Source of the DNA: Cohnella mopanensis
GTDB taxonomy: Bacteria > Bacillota > Bacilli > Paenibacillales > Paenibacillaceae
Direction of reading: 5' to 3'
Assembly: GCF_022352055.1 (NCBI RefSeq)
Contig: NZ_JAKRWM010000015.1
Coordinates: forward strand, 80,000-143,999
Length of the DNA stretch: 64,000 nt
The position numbers and the translations under genes are program-made. The notes under the pieces were generated by a model, which saw only the letters and a list, made by a program, of their open reading frames with translations, ran no database searches and was not told the origin of the DNA. Below, in pieces: positions 46,962 to 55,745 of the stretch (positions within the stretch are counted from its first letter, which is position 1; each line of letters opens with the position of its first letter).

Positions 46962-48455
46962 AAGTTCCTTGGCGATGTTGTCGACTTCCATGCGCTCGAC
47001 GGGCAATGGATGTTTGGCCTCCGCTAACAAGCGAAGCTTATTTCCCTTGACGGACAACTCCAAGGAGGTAATCGCTTGAGATTCGCTTCGATCCAAGGCG
47101 GCAGCAAGAAGTAACAAGGAGCCTAGTTTTGCGATCAATTTATCATCGCCCTCGGCGAGTATCATCCGATAAGGGGATAGCTTGCCTCTTAGTGGATTGG
47201 TTCCTCTATAGGAAGCGATGGCGGCCGTCAAAATCGTCTCCCGATGGGATAAACCGTTCCAGTGCGTGTGCAGCAGCATGTAGAAAGTATGATCCGCGCT
47301 ATCGTTGAAGTCGATGACCGTTCCGATTCGAAATACACGTGCGGCGGCGTCCAACAAGCGACGGTATTCGGGTGGTATTTTCGCGCCGGGGGATAATTGA
47401 TCGTATAAAGACAAAGCTAACTTGCTTACTTGCTCAAGATGTTCTTCCGGGGCAACGGGATACAAAGCAGTGAGATTGCGTATGCTTTCATTCAATACAT
47501 AATCTTCCGAGTCCGTCTGCTGGTGGGAAAGACAGGTTTCGTAGAATAATCCGTCGCGTAATCCAGTGCCGCATACGACCAATCGGGAAGTTAACATTTG
47601 TTGCATGACGCCGAGAAGGATAGCCAATCCGGGCACGATCACGTCGCCGCGGTCTTTGGACAGTCCTGGCAGCTTGCGTCTCTTGTCGACGGGGATGGTG
47701 GACAATCGTTCTAGCGCCGAAGCAAGATCGGGGATCGACAGCTCGTATCCGTGCAGATGGGGAAAGGCATAATTCGATTCCCGTTGGTGAAGCTTGGCAA
47801 GCGCGCGGACCGTTCCTCCCAAACCGATGAGGGGAAGCCCGGGGTGGCTGGATATCCAGCCATGCGTGCGTAGCAAGCCGCGCACCTCGTTCTGGATTTC
47901 TGTCAGCAGGGATGCAGGTATGGTTCCGTTGCCCAACGCGTATTTCGCGGACGTATTGACGCATCCGATCGGGAAGGAAACCGCGGATACGACTTTTCTA
48001 TTCTGCACGAGGGTAATTTCCGTACTCCCACCGCCGATGTCCACAACGAAACAATCGGCAAGGCTAAGGCTGCTTAACATCGCTTGGCTACCGATTCGGG
48101 CTTCGTCCTCGCCGCTTAATACTTCTATGGTTAATCCGGTTGTCTCTAAGAGCTGCCGAATGATCGCTTCCCGGTTCACGGCTTGCCGAATCGCAGCCGT
48201 CGCTACGGCGCGGATGTGATCGGCTCCGTGTTTGTGGCAAATCCGTTTGAAATGTCTAAGCACTTCGGCAAGCTCTTCAACGGCTTCGTCCGGCAAGGAA
48301 CCGGATTTATCCAATCGTTGGCTGAGACGCGCAGGCCACCGGCCTTGGTCGACGACCCGGTATGCGCCGTTGTCCGATAGCTGGTAGACGGACAAACGGA
48401 CGGTGTTGGAGCCGATATCGATGATTCCGGTAATTCGGTTTGTATGTACGAGCAT
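46914..48455 (-). CDS. ppx: Exopolyphosphatase / Ppx-GppA phosphatase
   Basis: 513 residues from the ATG preceded by GGAGG. An ATG ten codons upstream at 48485 overlaps that site. Actin-like ATPase fold: IIDIGSNTVRLSVYQL, FVVDIGGGSTEITLVQN, plus a C-terminal HD-like helical domain (HTHWNGLSHRETILTAAIAS). Degrades polyphosphate or pppGpp. It faces ppk tail to tail, so the two could be regulated separately. Confidence 0.93.
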   Translation of the reverse strand: MLVHTNRITGIIDIGSNTVRLSVYQLSDNGAYRVVDQGRWPARLSQRLDKSGSLPDEAVEELAEVLRHFKRICHKHGADHIRAVATAAIRQAVNREAIIRQLLETTGLTIEVLSGEDEARIGSQAMLSSLSLADCFVVDIGGGSTEITLVQNRKVVSAVSFPIGCVNTSAKYALGNGTIPASLLTEIQNEVRGLLRTHGWISSHPGLPLIGLGGTVRALAKLHQRESNYAFPHLHGYELSIPDLASALERLSTIPVDKRRKLPGLSKDRGDVIVPGLAILLGVMQQMLTSRLVVCGTGLRDGLFYETCLSHQQTDSEDYVLNESIRNLTALYPVAPEEHLEQVSKLALSLYDQLSPGAKIPPEYRRLLDAAARVFRIGTVIDFNDSADHTFYMLLHTHWNGLSHRETILTAAIASYRGTNPLRGKLSPYRMILAEGDDKLIAKLGSLLLLAAALDRSESQAITSLELSVKGNKLRLLAEAKHPLPVERMEVDNIAKELKKNWGITPELTVRIR

Positions 48456-48744
48456 GTTATAGACCTCCAGCTTAGCTTCATCCAACCATCTCGATGCTGT
48501 ATAAAAAACTTAATAGTGAACTTGAGTTTCATTGTATCACAAAATAATCGATCGAATAATTAGAGGGATTAAGCAAATGACTAAGGTTACCAGAATTTAA
48601 TAACATGTTCGAAAATTTAGGTTTTCAGGTTGAAAGAGGAATGACAATCCAAGAACGATTGCTTATGGTGCCGATAAAACATTTTAATGCCGCAATCGGT
48701 TCCATTCCCCTCTGAAATCGATTATCATTAAAAAAGGTCAAAAA

Positions 48745-48852
48745 ATGCTAGGTTATTTGATGTTTTCGTTCATTATTGAGTCGGGAGAGCGTTTTGCTCT
48801 TGCGCAAACTTACGATGATGTCATTCGGCTGCTTGTTGAGACAAGCCGATGA
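48745..48852 (+). CDS. Possible 35-residue ORF upstream of citZ
   Basis: Starts after AAAAAAGGTC and reads MLGYLMFSFIIESGERF, then ALAQTYDDVIRLLVETSR. It ends 32 bases before citZ, and its last codons form a small hairpin (GCTTGT/ACAAGC). It could be a leader peptide or chance. The rest of the 430-base gap from ppx (48456-48884) shows no other gene and no clear operator. Confidence 0.2.
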   Translation: MLGYLMFSFIIESGERFALAQTYDDVIRLLVETSR

Positions 48853-48884
48853 TCTGAATTTACCGGATAAAGGAGAGAGAAAAT

Positions 48885-50000
48885 ATGACAGCAACCAAAG
48901 GTCTTGAAGGGATCGTCGCGGCCAAATCGACGATCAGCTCCATTATCGACGGCGTCTTGACTTATCAAGGAATCAATATCGACGAGCTGGCAGAACAAGC
49001 GTCGTTCGAAGAGGTCGCCTACTTACTATGGCACGGCAAACTTCCAACCCAATCGGAGCTGGACGGTCTTATCTCAGACCTTAGTGAATATGCTGCCGTT
49101 CCGGCTGACGTAATCGCAGGTTTGCGATTGTACCCTAAAGGCAGCAACTCCATGGCTGCTTTGCGTACGTTGGTGTCCAGCCTAGCGCTGTTCGATAGCG
49201 AAGCCAACGACATGAGCAGAGAAGCTAACTACCGCAAGGCGGTTAAGTTGCAAGCTCAATTGCCAACCGTTGTCGCGGCGTTCGCCCGCATTCGCGAGGG
49301 CAAAGAACCAATCGCTCCGAAAAAAGGCGTAGGCGTTGCCCATAATTTCTTGTACATGCTAACAGGAGAAGAGCCTGCACAAGTCGCGATCGAAGCGATG
49401 GACAAAGCTCTTGTTCTTCATGCCGACCACGAGTTGAACGCTTCGACGTTCGCGGCTCGCGTAACGGTAGCTACGCTGTCCGATATTTACTCCGGCGTAA
49501 CGTCTGCGATCGGTGCTTTGAAAGGCCCTCTGCACGGCGGTGCTAATGAAGCAGTTATGGTTATGCTCGACGAAATCGGCTCCGTTGCGAATGTAGAATC
49601 TTACATTCAGAAAAAGCTCGATAACAAAGAGAAAGTCATGGGCTTCGGCCATCGCGTCTACAAGAACGGCGACCCGCGCGCTAAGCATCTGATGCAAATG
49701 TCCCGCCAGCTCGGCGAGCTGAAAGGCGACATGACGCTTTATGAAATGTCCATCAAGATCGACGATCTCATAACAAGCCAAAAAGGATTAAAGCCGAATG
49801 TAGATTTCTACTCTGCATCTTGCTACACGATGCTCGGCATTCCTCGCGACCTGTTCACGCCGATCTTCGCCATCAGCCGGGTATCCGGTTGGACCGCGCA
49901 CATTCTCGAACAGTACGAGGACAACCGTTTGATCCGTCCTCGCGCGGAGTATGTAGGTCCGGTAGACCAGCACTACGTGCCTATCGCCAATCGTGGCTAA
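48885..50000 (+). CDS. citZ: Citrate synthase
   Basis: 371 residues, the short Gram-positive/archaeal type. Active-site motifs: HADHELNASTFAARV, GPLHGGANEAVM with His, GFGHRVYKNGDPRAKHL, and the Asp region NVDFYSASCYTMLGIP. Condenses oxaloacetate and acetyl-CoA. AAAGGAGAG precedes the ATG. First gene of citZ-icd-mdh. Confidence 0.97.
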   Translation: MTATKGLEGIVAAKSTISSIIDGVLTYQGINIDELAEQASFEEVAYLLWHGKLPTQSELDGLISDLSEYAAVPADVIAGLRLYPKGSNSMAALRTLVSSLALFDSEANDMSREANYRKAVKLQAQLPTVVAAFARIREGKEPIAPKKGVGVAHNFLYMLTGEEPAQVAIEAMDKALVLHADHELNASTFAARVTVATLSDIYSGVTSAIGALKGPLHGGANEAVMVMLDEIGSVANVESYIQKKLDNKEKVMGFGHRVYKNGDPRAKHLMQMSRQLGELKGDMTLYEMSIKIDDLITSQKGLKPNVDFYSASCYTMLGIPRDLFTPIFAISRVSGWTAHILEQYEDNRLIRPRAEYVGPVDQHYVPIANRG

Positions 50001-50014
50001 ATTAAATGCTGCTG

Positions 50015-50060
50015 CCGGCGGGTTGTCCCCTTTGCCAAGAGCAAGGGGGCAAGTCGCCGG
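50015..50060 (+). other. Intercistronic hairpin between citZ and icd
   Basis: CCGGCG pairs with CGCCGG, and inside it TTG.CCCC.TTG pairs with CAA.GGGG.CAA. No T tract, so a processing or stability element rather than a full terminator. Confidence 0.6.
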
Positions 50061-50107
50061 TTCTTCGCGACAAATAAACGGAACACATTCAGGAGGAGAA
50101 ACGAATA

Positions 50108-51400
50108 ATGAAACTCGAAAAATTCGCAGCGCCGACTTCCGGCGAGAAAATCACGGTAACTAACGGAGTACTGAACGTCCCTAACAATCCAATTATCCCT
50201 TTCATCGAGGGCGACGGTACTGGCCGCGATATCTGGAAAGCTTCCAAACGCGTGCTTGATGCAGCGGTAGAAAAAGCTTACAAGGGCGAAAAACAAATCG
50301 CATGGTACGAAGTGTTCGCCGGCGAGAAAGCATTCAATGCTTACGGCGAGTGGTTGCCAGCCGATACGCTGACAGCGATCCGCGAGATGATCATCGCGAT
50401 CAAAGGACCATTGACTACGCCAATCGGCGGCGGTATCCGTTCCCTGAACGTAGCGCTTCGCCAAGAGCTTGACCTATACGTTTGCTTGCGTCCAGTACGT
50501 TACTTCGACGGCGTACCTTCCCCGGTTAAACGTCCTGAGCTCGTAGACATGGTTATTTTCCGCGAAAATACGGAAGATATCTATGCGGGTATCGAGTACC
50601 AATCCGGTACGGAGCAAGTTAAGAAAGTGCTTGAGTTCCTGCAAAAGGAAATGGGCGTTAACAAAATCCGTTTCCCTGAAACTTCCGGTATCGGTATTAA
50701 GCCAGTTTCCGAGGACGGTTCCAAACGTCTTGTTCGCGCAGCGATCGAATACGCAATCAAACACGGCCGCAAATCCGTTACGCTCGTTCATAAAGGCAAC
50801 ATCATGAAATATACCGAAGGCGCGTTCAAAAACTGGGGTTACGAAGTGGCTGAACAAGAATTCGGAGACAAAGTATTCACATGGTCCGAATACGATAATA
50901 TCAAAGCAGACAAAGGCGAAGAAGCAGCTAACGCAGCTCAGAAAGCCGCTCTTGATTCCGGCAAAATCCTAATCAAGGATGCGATTGCCGACATCGCGCT
51001 TCAACAAGTTCTGACTCGTCCAACCGACTTCGACGTTATCGCTACGTTGAACCTGAACGGCGACTACCTGTCCGATGCTTTGGCTGCTCAAGTCGGCGGA
51101 ATCGGTATCGCTCCCGGAGCAAACATTAACTACTTGACTGGGCATGCTATCTTCGAAGCGACTCATGGTACTGCTCCTAAATACGCAGACAAAGACGTCG
51201 TGAACCCAGGTTCCGTTATCTTGTCCGGCGTTATGATGCTTGAGCACTTGGGCTGGTTGGAAGCTGCTGACCTGATCTACAAAGGCTTGGAAAAATCCAT
51301 CAACAGCAAAGTCGTAACTTACGATTTCGCTCGCCTGATGGACGGTGCTACTGAAGTTAAATGTTCGGCGTTCGCGGACGAAATTATTAAAAACTTCTAG
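50108..51400 (+). CDS. icd: NADP-dependent isocitrate dehydrogenase
   Basis: 430 residues. Substrate-binding [20 protein letters not shown], phosphate-site region [33 protein letters not shown], and the cofactor loop [16 protein letters not shown]. Oxidises isocitrate to 2-oxoglutarate. AGGAGGAG lies before the ATG. Middle gene of the TCA operon. Confidence 0.97.
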   Translation: MKLEKFAAPTSGEKITVTNGVLNVPNNPIIPFIEGDGTGRDIWKASKRVLDAAVEKAYKGEKQIAWYEVFAGEKAFNAYGEWLPADTLTAIREMIIAIKGPLTTPIGGGIRSLNVALRQELDLYVCLRPVRYFDGVPSPVKRPELVDMVIFRENTEDIYAGIEYQSGTEQVKKVLEFLQKEMGVNKIRFPETSGIGIKPVSEDGSKRLVRAAIEYAIKHGRKSVTLVHKGNIMKYTEGAFKNWGYEVAEQEFGDKVFTWSEYDNIKADKGEEAANAAQKAALDSGKILIKDAIADIALQQVLTRPTDFDVIATLNLNGDYLSDALAAQVGGIGIAPGANINYLTGHAIFEATHGTAPKYADKDVVNPGSVILSGVMMLEHLGWLEAADLIYKGLEKSINSKVVTYDFARLMDGATEVKCSAFADEIIKNF

Positions 51401-51406
51401 TTTTAT

Positions 51407-51490
51407 TCCCCTCGCCGGGGAGGCTATTAACCCCTATGTCCCCGTCGCGGGGAGGGCTCAATCCCCCTAAGTCCCCCTTTCCAAGGGGGA
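51407..51490 (+). repeat. Cluster of three GC-clamped hairpins after icd
   Basis: CCCC-TCGCC-GGGG (51408-51420), TCCCCG-TCG-CGGGGA (51439-51453) and TCCCCCTT-TCC-AAGGGGGA (51472-51490) follow in a row. The last resembles the interspersed CCCCCTAAGTCCCCC-type palindromes scattered through many genomes. Part of the 507-base insert between icd and mdh. Confidence 0.75.
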
Positions 51491-51583
51491 TTCCAAGGGC
51501 TGCTGCCCTCTGGACACCCGCCTTCGCGGAGAGAGTTACCAACGAGCGGTGGGATCGGGGCTTGTGCGGGGAGGCCGCAGAAT

Positions 51584-51629
51584 ATTCGGGAAGGGAATCG
51601 CCACTTCGTTGGCGAAACCCTTCCCGAAT
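51584..51629 (+). repeat. Large perfect stem-loop in the icd-mdh gap
   Basis: ATTCGGGAAGGG (51584-51595) pairs with CCCTTCCCGAAT (51618-51629), and inside it TCGCCA pairs with TGGCGA around a six-base loop. No T run follows on either strand. Confidence 0.8.
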
Positions 51630-51698
51630 TTCGATAGCTGGCTGCGATGGCTTGTGGCTGACGAGCTGCTTCGCGCTCTCGCGGTTAGGAAAGTGCAC

Positions 51699-51874
51699 GA
51701 GCTGGCTGCGCGCTCGGATTGGAGCGACTTTCGTGCTCCTACTAGTGAAAGGTCAAGGGATGAGCTGGCTTCGCGCTCGGGTTGGAGCAACTTTCGTGCT
51801 CCTACTAGTGAAAGGTCAAGGGATGAGCTGGCTGCGCGCTCGGGTTGGAGCGACTTTCGTGCTCCTACTAGTGA
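51699..51874 (+). repeat. 63-bp tandem repeat, 2.8 copies
   Basis: Copies begin at 51699, 51762 and 51825 with only a few substitutions. The unit opens GAGCTGGCT and contains CGTGCTCCTACTAGTGAA. As 63 is a multiple of three, one frame reads a repeated 21-residue unit ([24 protein letters not shown]), but no ribosome-binding site or family supports translation. It sits just upstream of the mdh ribosome-binding site. Confidence 0.9.
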
Positions 51875-51907
51875 AGTGATGGGTTAAATACAAGGAGGGA
51901 ATTCAAA

Positions 51908-52852
51908 GTGGCAATTAGACGTGCGAAAATTACGGTTGTAGGTGCTGGATTCACAGGTGCGACTACTGCGCTAATGTTGGCTCAGAAACAATTGGGAGAC
52001 GTCGTTCTTCTCGATATCCCGCAACTGGAAAACCCGACTAAAGGCAAAGCGCTCGACATGATGGAATCGACTCCGGTTCAAGGAATCGACTCCAACATCG
52101 TGGGTACTTCCGACTATCAAGATTCCGCTAACTCCGACGTAGTCATCATCACAGCCGGTATTGCCCGCAAGCCGGGCATGAGCCGCGACGACCTCGTGAA
52201 CACGAATGCTGGAATCGTGAAGTCGGTGTGCGAGAACATCAAAGCGACGAGCCCGAATGCTTACGTTATCCTCCTGTCCAACCCTGTTGACGCAATGACT
52301 TATGTAGCTAATAAAGCGTTAGGCTTCCCGAAAAATCGCGTAATCGGCCAATCCGGAGTTCTGGATACGGCTCGTTACAATACGTTCTTGGCACAAGCGT
52401 TGAACGTATCGGTTGAAGACGTACGCGGCGTCGTTCTTGGCGGCCACGGCGATGATATGGTCCCGCTCGTACGTTACACGACGATCGGCGGTATTCCTGT
52501 CGAAAAACTGCTTCCTAAAGAGCAAATCGATGCTATCGTAGCTCGTACTCGCGTAGGCGGCGGCGAAATCGTTAACTTGCTCGGTAACGGAAGCGCGTAT
52601 TTTGCACCGGCTGCTTCGCTCGTACAAATGACGGAAGCGATTCTGAAAGACAAGAAACGCATTCTTCCGATTATCGCGTTGCTCGAAGGCGAATATGGCT
52701 ATAACAACTTGTTCATGGGCGTTCTTGCTGTTCTGGGCGGCGACGGTATCGAAAGAATTATCGAGATCGAATTGACAGGCGAAGAGAAAGCGGCACTTGA
52801 GAAATCCGCTGAATCCGTTCGCAACGTCATCAAAATCGTCGAAAACGCATAA
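51908..52852 (+). CDS. mdh: Malate dehydrogenase
   Basis: 314 residues, lactate/malate dehydrogenase fold. NAD site [19 protein letters not shown], active-site [17 protein letters not shown] with the catalytic His, and the substrate Arg in [13 protein letters not shown]. Oxidises malate to oxaloacetate. The start is GTG after AAGGAGGG. Last gene of citZ-icd-mdh, separated from icd by a repeat-filled gap that may reduce read-through. Confidence 0.97.
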   Translation: MAIRRAKITVVGAGFTGATTALMLAQKQLGDVVLLDIPQLENPTKGKALDMMESTPVQGIDSNIVGTSDYQDSANSDVVIITAGIARKPGMSRDDLVNTNAGIVKSVCENIKATSPNAYVILLSNPVDAMTYVANKALGFPKNRVIGQSGVLDTARYNTFLAQALNVSVEDVRGVVLGGHGDDMVPLVRYTTIGGIPVEKLLPKEQIDAIVARTRVGGGEIVNLLGNGSAYFAPAASLVQMTEAILKDKKRILPIIALLEGEYGYNNLFMGVLAVLGGDGIERIIEIELTGEEKAALEKSAESVRNVIKIVENA

Positions 52853-52875
52853 TCGAAGATCAGTTTCGTTTTCAA

Positions 52876-52900
52876 GGGAGAGCCTTCGGGCTCTCTTTTT
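52876..52900 (+). terminator. Rho-independent terminator after mdh
   Basis: GAGAGCC pairs with GGCTCTC around TTCG, then TTTTT. Confidence 0.93.
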
Positions 52901-53046
52901 ACGTATAAAGGTCGTTAATGCGAACAAATCGTGATGCTTTCGTGAAGGAATCAAATCGAAAGTATCGTTATGGTTTTGTTCAGCCGAATTTTTGTGTATA
53001 CTGAGGTTGTCTTAGTTTGTTTGTTAACTATTGGAGGGAACGGAAA

Positions 53047-53490
53047 ATGTTAAATGTCATGTTGTTTTTGCACATAGTAGGTGCGGTGGGAATGGGAATT
53101 TATGCGATTATGCCTTTTGTGGTCGGGAAATTCAAGCAGTTATCGGGAGCCGCGCAAGAGGGCTTGGCTAGCGGAATCATTACTAGCGGAAGATTCGGGC
53201 AATATTCTTTGGTTTTGCAATTGTTAACGGGCGGATATTTGATCTCGAACGCGGAGGGCGGAGCGAAATATACGGTAGCATGGATGGTTATCGTTATCGT
53301 CTTGTTCGTGATCATCGGTGCTTTGTCGGGTATCGTTCAAGCGCCTTTGAAGAGAATCGCGGCCGCAGCCGCTAAAGGCGAGAATGCTAGCTCGGACATT
53401 TCCCGGGTGCAAGTGCTTAGCACGATTCTGTTCGTGTTGTTCTTGGTAATCATTTGGTTCATGCAAGATCCGTCTTATCGCGTTGACTGA
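53047..53490 (+). CDS. Small four-helix membrane protein
   Basis: 147 residues from the ATG after GGAGGG. Four hydrophobic segments (VMLFLHIVGAVGMGIYAIM, YSLVLQLLTGGYLI, VAWMVIVIVLFVIIGALSG, VLSTILFVLFLVIIWFM) with a His in the first. The layout resembles DUF2269/CopD-like membrane proteins, but the match is not firm. Confidence 0.75.
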   Translation: MLNVMLFLHIVGAVGMGIYAIMPFVVGKFKQLSGAAQEGLASGIITSGRFGQYSLVLQLLTGGYLISNAEGGAKYTVAWMVIVIVLFVIIGALSGIVQAPLKRIAAAAAKGENASSDISRVQVLSTILFVLFLVIIWFMQDPSYRVD

Positions 53491-53507
53491 ATAATCGTAA
53501 TACGTGT

Positions 53508-53543
53508 AAACCCGATCGCGGATTATCGCGACCGGGTTTTTTT
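53508..53543 (+). terminator. Rho-independent terminator
   Basis: AAACCCG.TCGCG pairs with CGCGA.CGGGTTT with one mismatch and is followed by seven T. Confidence 0.92.
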
Positions 53544-53570
53544 GCTTAATTTCGTCTAATCCGTCTGTGC

Positions 53571-53576
53571 TATAAT
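53571..53576 (+). promoter_or_regulatory. Extended -10 of the MFS gene
   Basis: TGC-TATAAT forms an extended -10. The predicted transcription start is near 53583, which rules out an upstream TTG at 53578 as the start of the protein. Confidence 0.55.
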
Positions 53577-53643
53577 TTTGAAATCGTTTCTACGAATGGT
53601 GGAGACCGATAACCGACATGACGAGGATTGGACATCTGAGAAT

Positions 53644-54852
53644 ATGAGAAATAAATTCATGAACGACATTATTGGAAGATACGATAACGGCATATGGATA
53701 CGGATACTGGGATCGGCGTTAACGACAATCACGGGATTTATGATTCGTCCGTTTCTTGTTCTTTATTTGTACGAGCAGTTGGAAGGCTCTGTTATTCTGC
53801 CTATGATCATCGTCGGTTTACAACCGCTATGCGGATTGTTCGTTAGCTGGTTTGGCGGGAGCTGGAGCGACCGTTACGGCCGTAAACCTTTGATCCTTAT
53901 CGCCTTAACGCTGCAAATGCTGTGTATGGTTGGCTATGTTTTCGCGGAAGACGTGTGGCAATACGCGTTAATTTCGATCATTAACGGAATAGGGTTCGCT
54001 TTGTATATGCCTGCAGCCAATGCCCAGATTACGGATATGGTAACGGAAGAGAAACGTGCCGAAGTGTTCGCTCTTATGCACACGGCGTTTAACGTCGGAG
54101 CTGCGGTGGGACCGGTGCTGGGCTTGCTCATGTTCGGCTGGAACCCGTCCGCGGTCTTTCTGTTGTCCGCGATAACGTTCGTGTTTTATGGTTTGCTTGT
54201 ATGGTTTAAAATACCGGAATCCGCCCCGATGTTGCTAAGTTGGACGGAATCCGTTCAAGCTCCTCTTCAACTTTCGAGTAAACCTAAATTTTCCTGGGCC
54301 GAGCATAAAGTTCTGGTACTCATCACATTGCTGAGTTTGCCCGTAGGCTTGCTCTACGCTCAGGTAGAATCGACATTGCCGCTGCATTTGCAATCGAATT
54401 TCGAGAACTACCGGACCGTTCTGGCGTCTATCCTTACGTTTAACGGGATCATGGTCATAACGTTGCAAATCTGGATTGCGAGAAAAACCGAAGCGATCGC
54501 GTCGCACTTAATCATCGGAATTTCTTATGCGTTGTTTGCGATCGTCTCCATCGGATACGGTTACTCCAGTATCGTCGTGTGGTTGTTCGTTGCTGAGTTT
54601 GTTTTTACGATCGGAGAGATGATGTTCGGACCTCATATGCAGAAGGCAGTCTCGGTCATGGCACCGAAGGAGCAAAGGGGGTTTTACTTCTCCGTGTATG
54701 GTACAAGCCAACTGTTATCGCGCGGCTTAGGCCCGATCTTAGGCGGCTTACTGTTAAGTTGGAGTAATGGGGAAGTATTGTTCACGGTGTTGGCGGCGTT
54801 GATGCTCGTTGCAGGATATGCACAGGTTCGAGTTATCCGAAAATATAATTAA
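53644..54852 (+). CDS. Major facilitator superfamily transporter
   Basis: 402 residues with 12 membrane segments. The inter-helix motif GSWSDRYGRKPLILIAL (motif A) and TAFNVGAAVGPVLGLLM (motif C-like) point to a drug-efflux-type member. The start is the ATG beginning MRNKFMNDIIGRYDNG; an in-frame ATG at 53596 would add 16 polar residues but lacks a ribosome-binding site. A nine-codon ORF (53618-53647) ends in an ATGA overlap with this start. Substrate unknown. Confidence 0.88.
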   Translation: MRNKFMNDIIGRYDNGIWIRILGSALTTITGFMIRPFLVLYLYEQLEGSVILPMIIVGLQPLCGLFVSWFGGSWSDRYGRKPLILIALTLQMLCMVGYVFAEDVWQYALISIINGIGFALYMPAANAQITDMVTEEKRAEVFALMHTAFNVGAAVGPVLGLLMFGWNPSAVFLLSAITFVFYGLLVWFKIPESAPMLLSWTESVQAPLQLSSKPKFSWAEHKVLVLITLLSLPVGLLYAQVESTLPLHLQSNFENYRTVLASILTFNGIMVITLQIWIARKTEAIASHLIIGISYALFAIVSIGYGYSSIVVWLFVAEFVFTIGEMMFGPHMQKAVSVMAPKEQRGFYFSVYGTSQLLSRGLGPILGGLLLSWSNGEVLFTVLAALMLVAGYAQVRVIRKYN

Positions 54853-54867
54853 CTGTAAATAAAATGG

Positions 54868-54899
54868 AAGAGGCGCCTAACTCGGCGTCTTATTTTTTT
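54868..54899 (+). terminator. Rho-independent terminator after the MFS gene
   Basis: AAGA..CGCC pairs with GGCG.TCTT with a two-base bulge and runs into a T tract. Confidence 0.75.
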
Positions 54900-54957
54900 G
54901 CGGCAGGGTTGGAACAATTTACAAAGCAAGTACGTCTTAAGCATTGAGGTGATTAGG

Positions 54958-55551
54958 GTGGTCAATCGTTTTTTGTTTTTATTTCTATGCTGTTTAATCG
55001 TTATAGGAAGTGGGATAGCTTTGAAGCCTGAATCGGCTTATGCTTGTTCCTGTTCCTCGCCTACCGTGAGTGATGAAATTCAAATGAAAACCGCTATATT
55101 TTCCGGTAAGGCGACCAGAATAACACCCCCCGAACAGAAGGAAATCATGTCTAGCGGGGATCTCGTAAGCATAACGTTCGCTGTCGATCAAGTGTGGAAA
55201 GGAGAAGTTGAAAAATCAACGGTCGTTCACACGGCTCTTAGCTCGGCTAGTTGCGGGATTGAAAATTTCACTGTCGATGCGGAATACGTTGTGTATGCTT
55301 ACGGTGAGCCCGATAAGCTCGAAACCAACATATGCGACAGAACGAAGCTTCTAGCTAATGCTGAAGAAGACTTAGCCGGGCTGGGGGTAAGTTATGAGCC
55401 CTTGCAGGTTCAAGATTCCTCTATAAGTCCTATCACGGACGCGAAAGAGAAGCCTAAAGGATATTATTTAATACCTATCGGCGGAGTAGTCGTTATACTG
55501 GCTTTTGCATTCATGGTATTTTCCTTTAGGAGGAAGTCTGATAATAGATAA
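54958..55551 (+). CDS. TIMP/NTR-like extracellular protein with C-terminal membrane anchor
   Basis: 197 residues from GTG 54958, preceded by GAGGTG. A signal peptide (NRFLFLFLCCLIVIGSGIAL) is cut near AYA, leaving an N-terminal CSCSSPTVSDEI, the Cys-x-Cys start of the TIMP/netrin fold. Then VSITFAVDQVWKGEV and Cys residues in SASCGIENF and NICDRTK. A C-terminal membrane helix (YLIPIGGVVVILAFAFMV) and a basic tail anchor it. In animals the fold inhibits metalloproteases; in bacteria the role is unknown. Confidence 0.8.
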   Translation: MVNRFLFLFLCCLIVIGSGIALKPESAYACSCSSPTVSDEIQMKTAIFSGKATRITPPEQKEIMSSGDLVSITFAVDQVWKGEVEKSTVVHTALSSASCGIENFTVDAEYVVYAYGEPDKLETNICDRTKLLANAEEDLAGLGVSYEPLQVQDSSISPITDAKEKPKGYYLIPIGGVVVILAFAFMVFSFRRKSDNR

Positions 55552-55562
55552 CGTTTGACTTG

Positions 55563-55630
55563 CACCTTTTAGAATTGACGTTGGATTCCCATTAAGTTAA
55601 TCCAATGTCAAATCTAAAAGGTGTATTTTT
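55563..55630 (+). terminator. Long-stem terminator
   Basis: CACCTTTTAGA pairs with TCTAAAAGGTG, and inside it TTGACGTTGGATT pairs with AATCCAATGTCAA with one mismatch. A T-rich tail follows. Confidence 0.9.
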
Positions 55631-55745
55631 CATTTTAAAACAATGAAAAACGTTAAAATATATGATACTATCTTTTTAATTCAAATAATGACAAAATTAG
55701 ATAAAATGAGGCGGGTATGAAAGTACTTTCTAGGAGGCTAAGGTT

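Noticed and set aside
51549..51887. 112-codon frame with 21-residue repeats between icd and mdh
   Set aside because: It runs across a perfect stem-loop and has no ribosome-binding site or known domain; treated as a tandem repeat instead.
53578..53595. TTG at 53578 as the MFS start
   Set aside because: It lies only two bases after the TATAAT -10 and upstream of the predicted transcription start.
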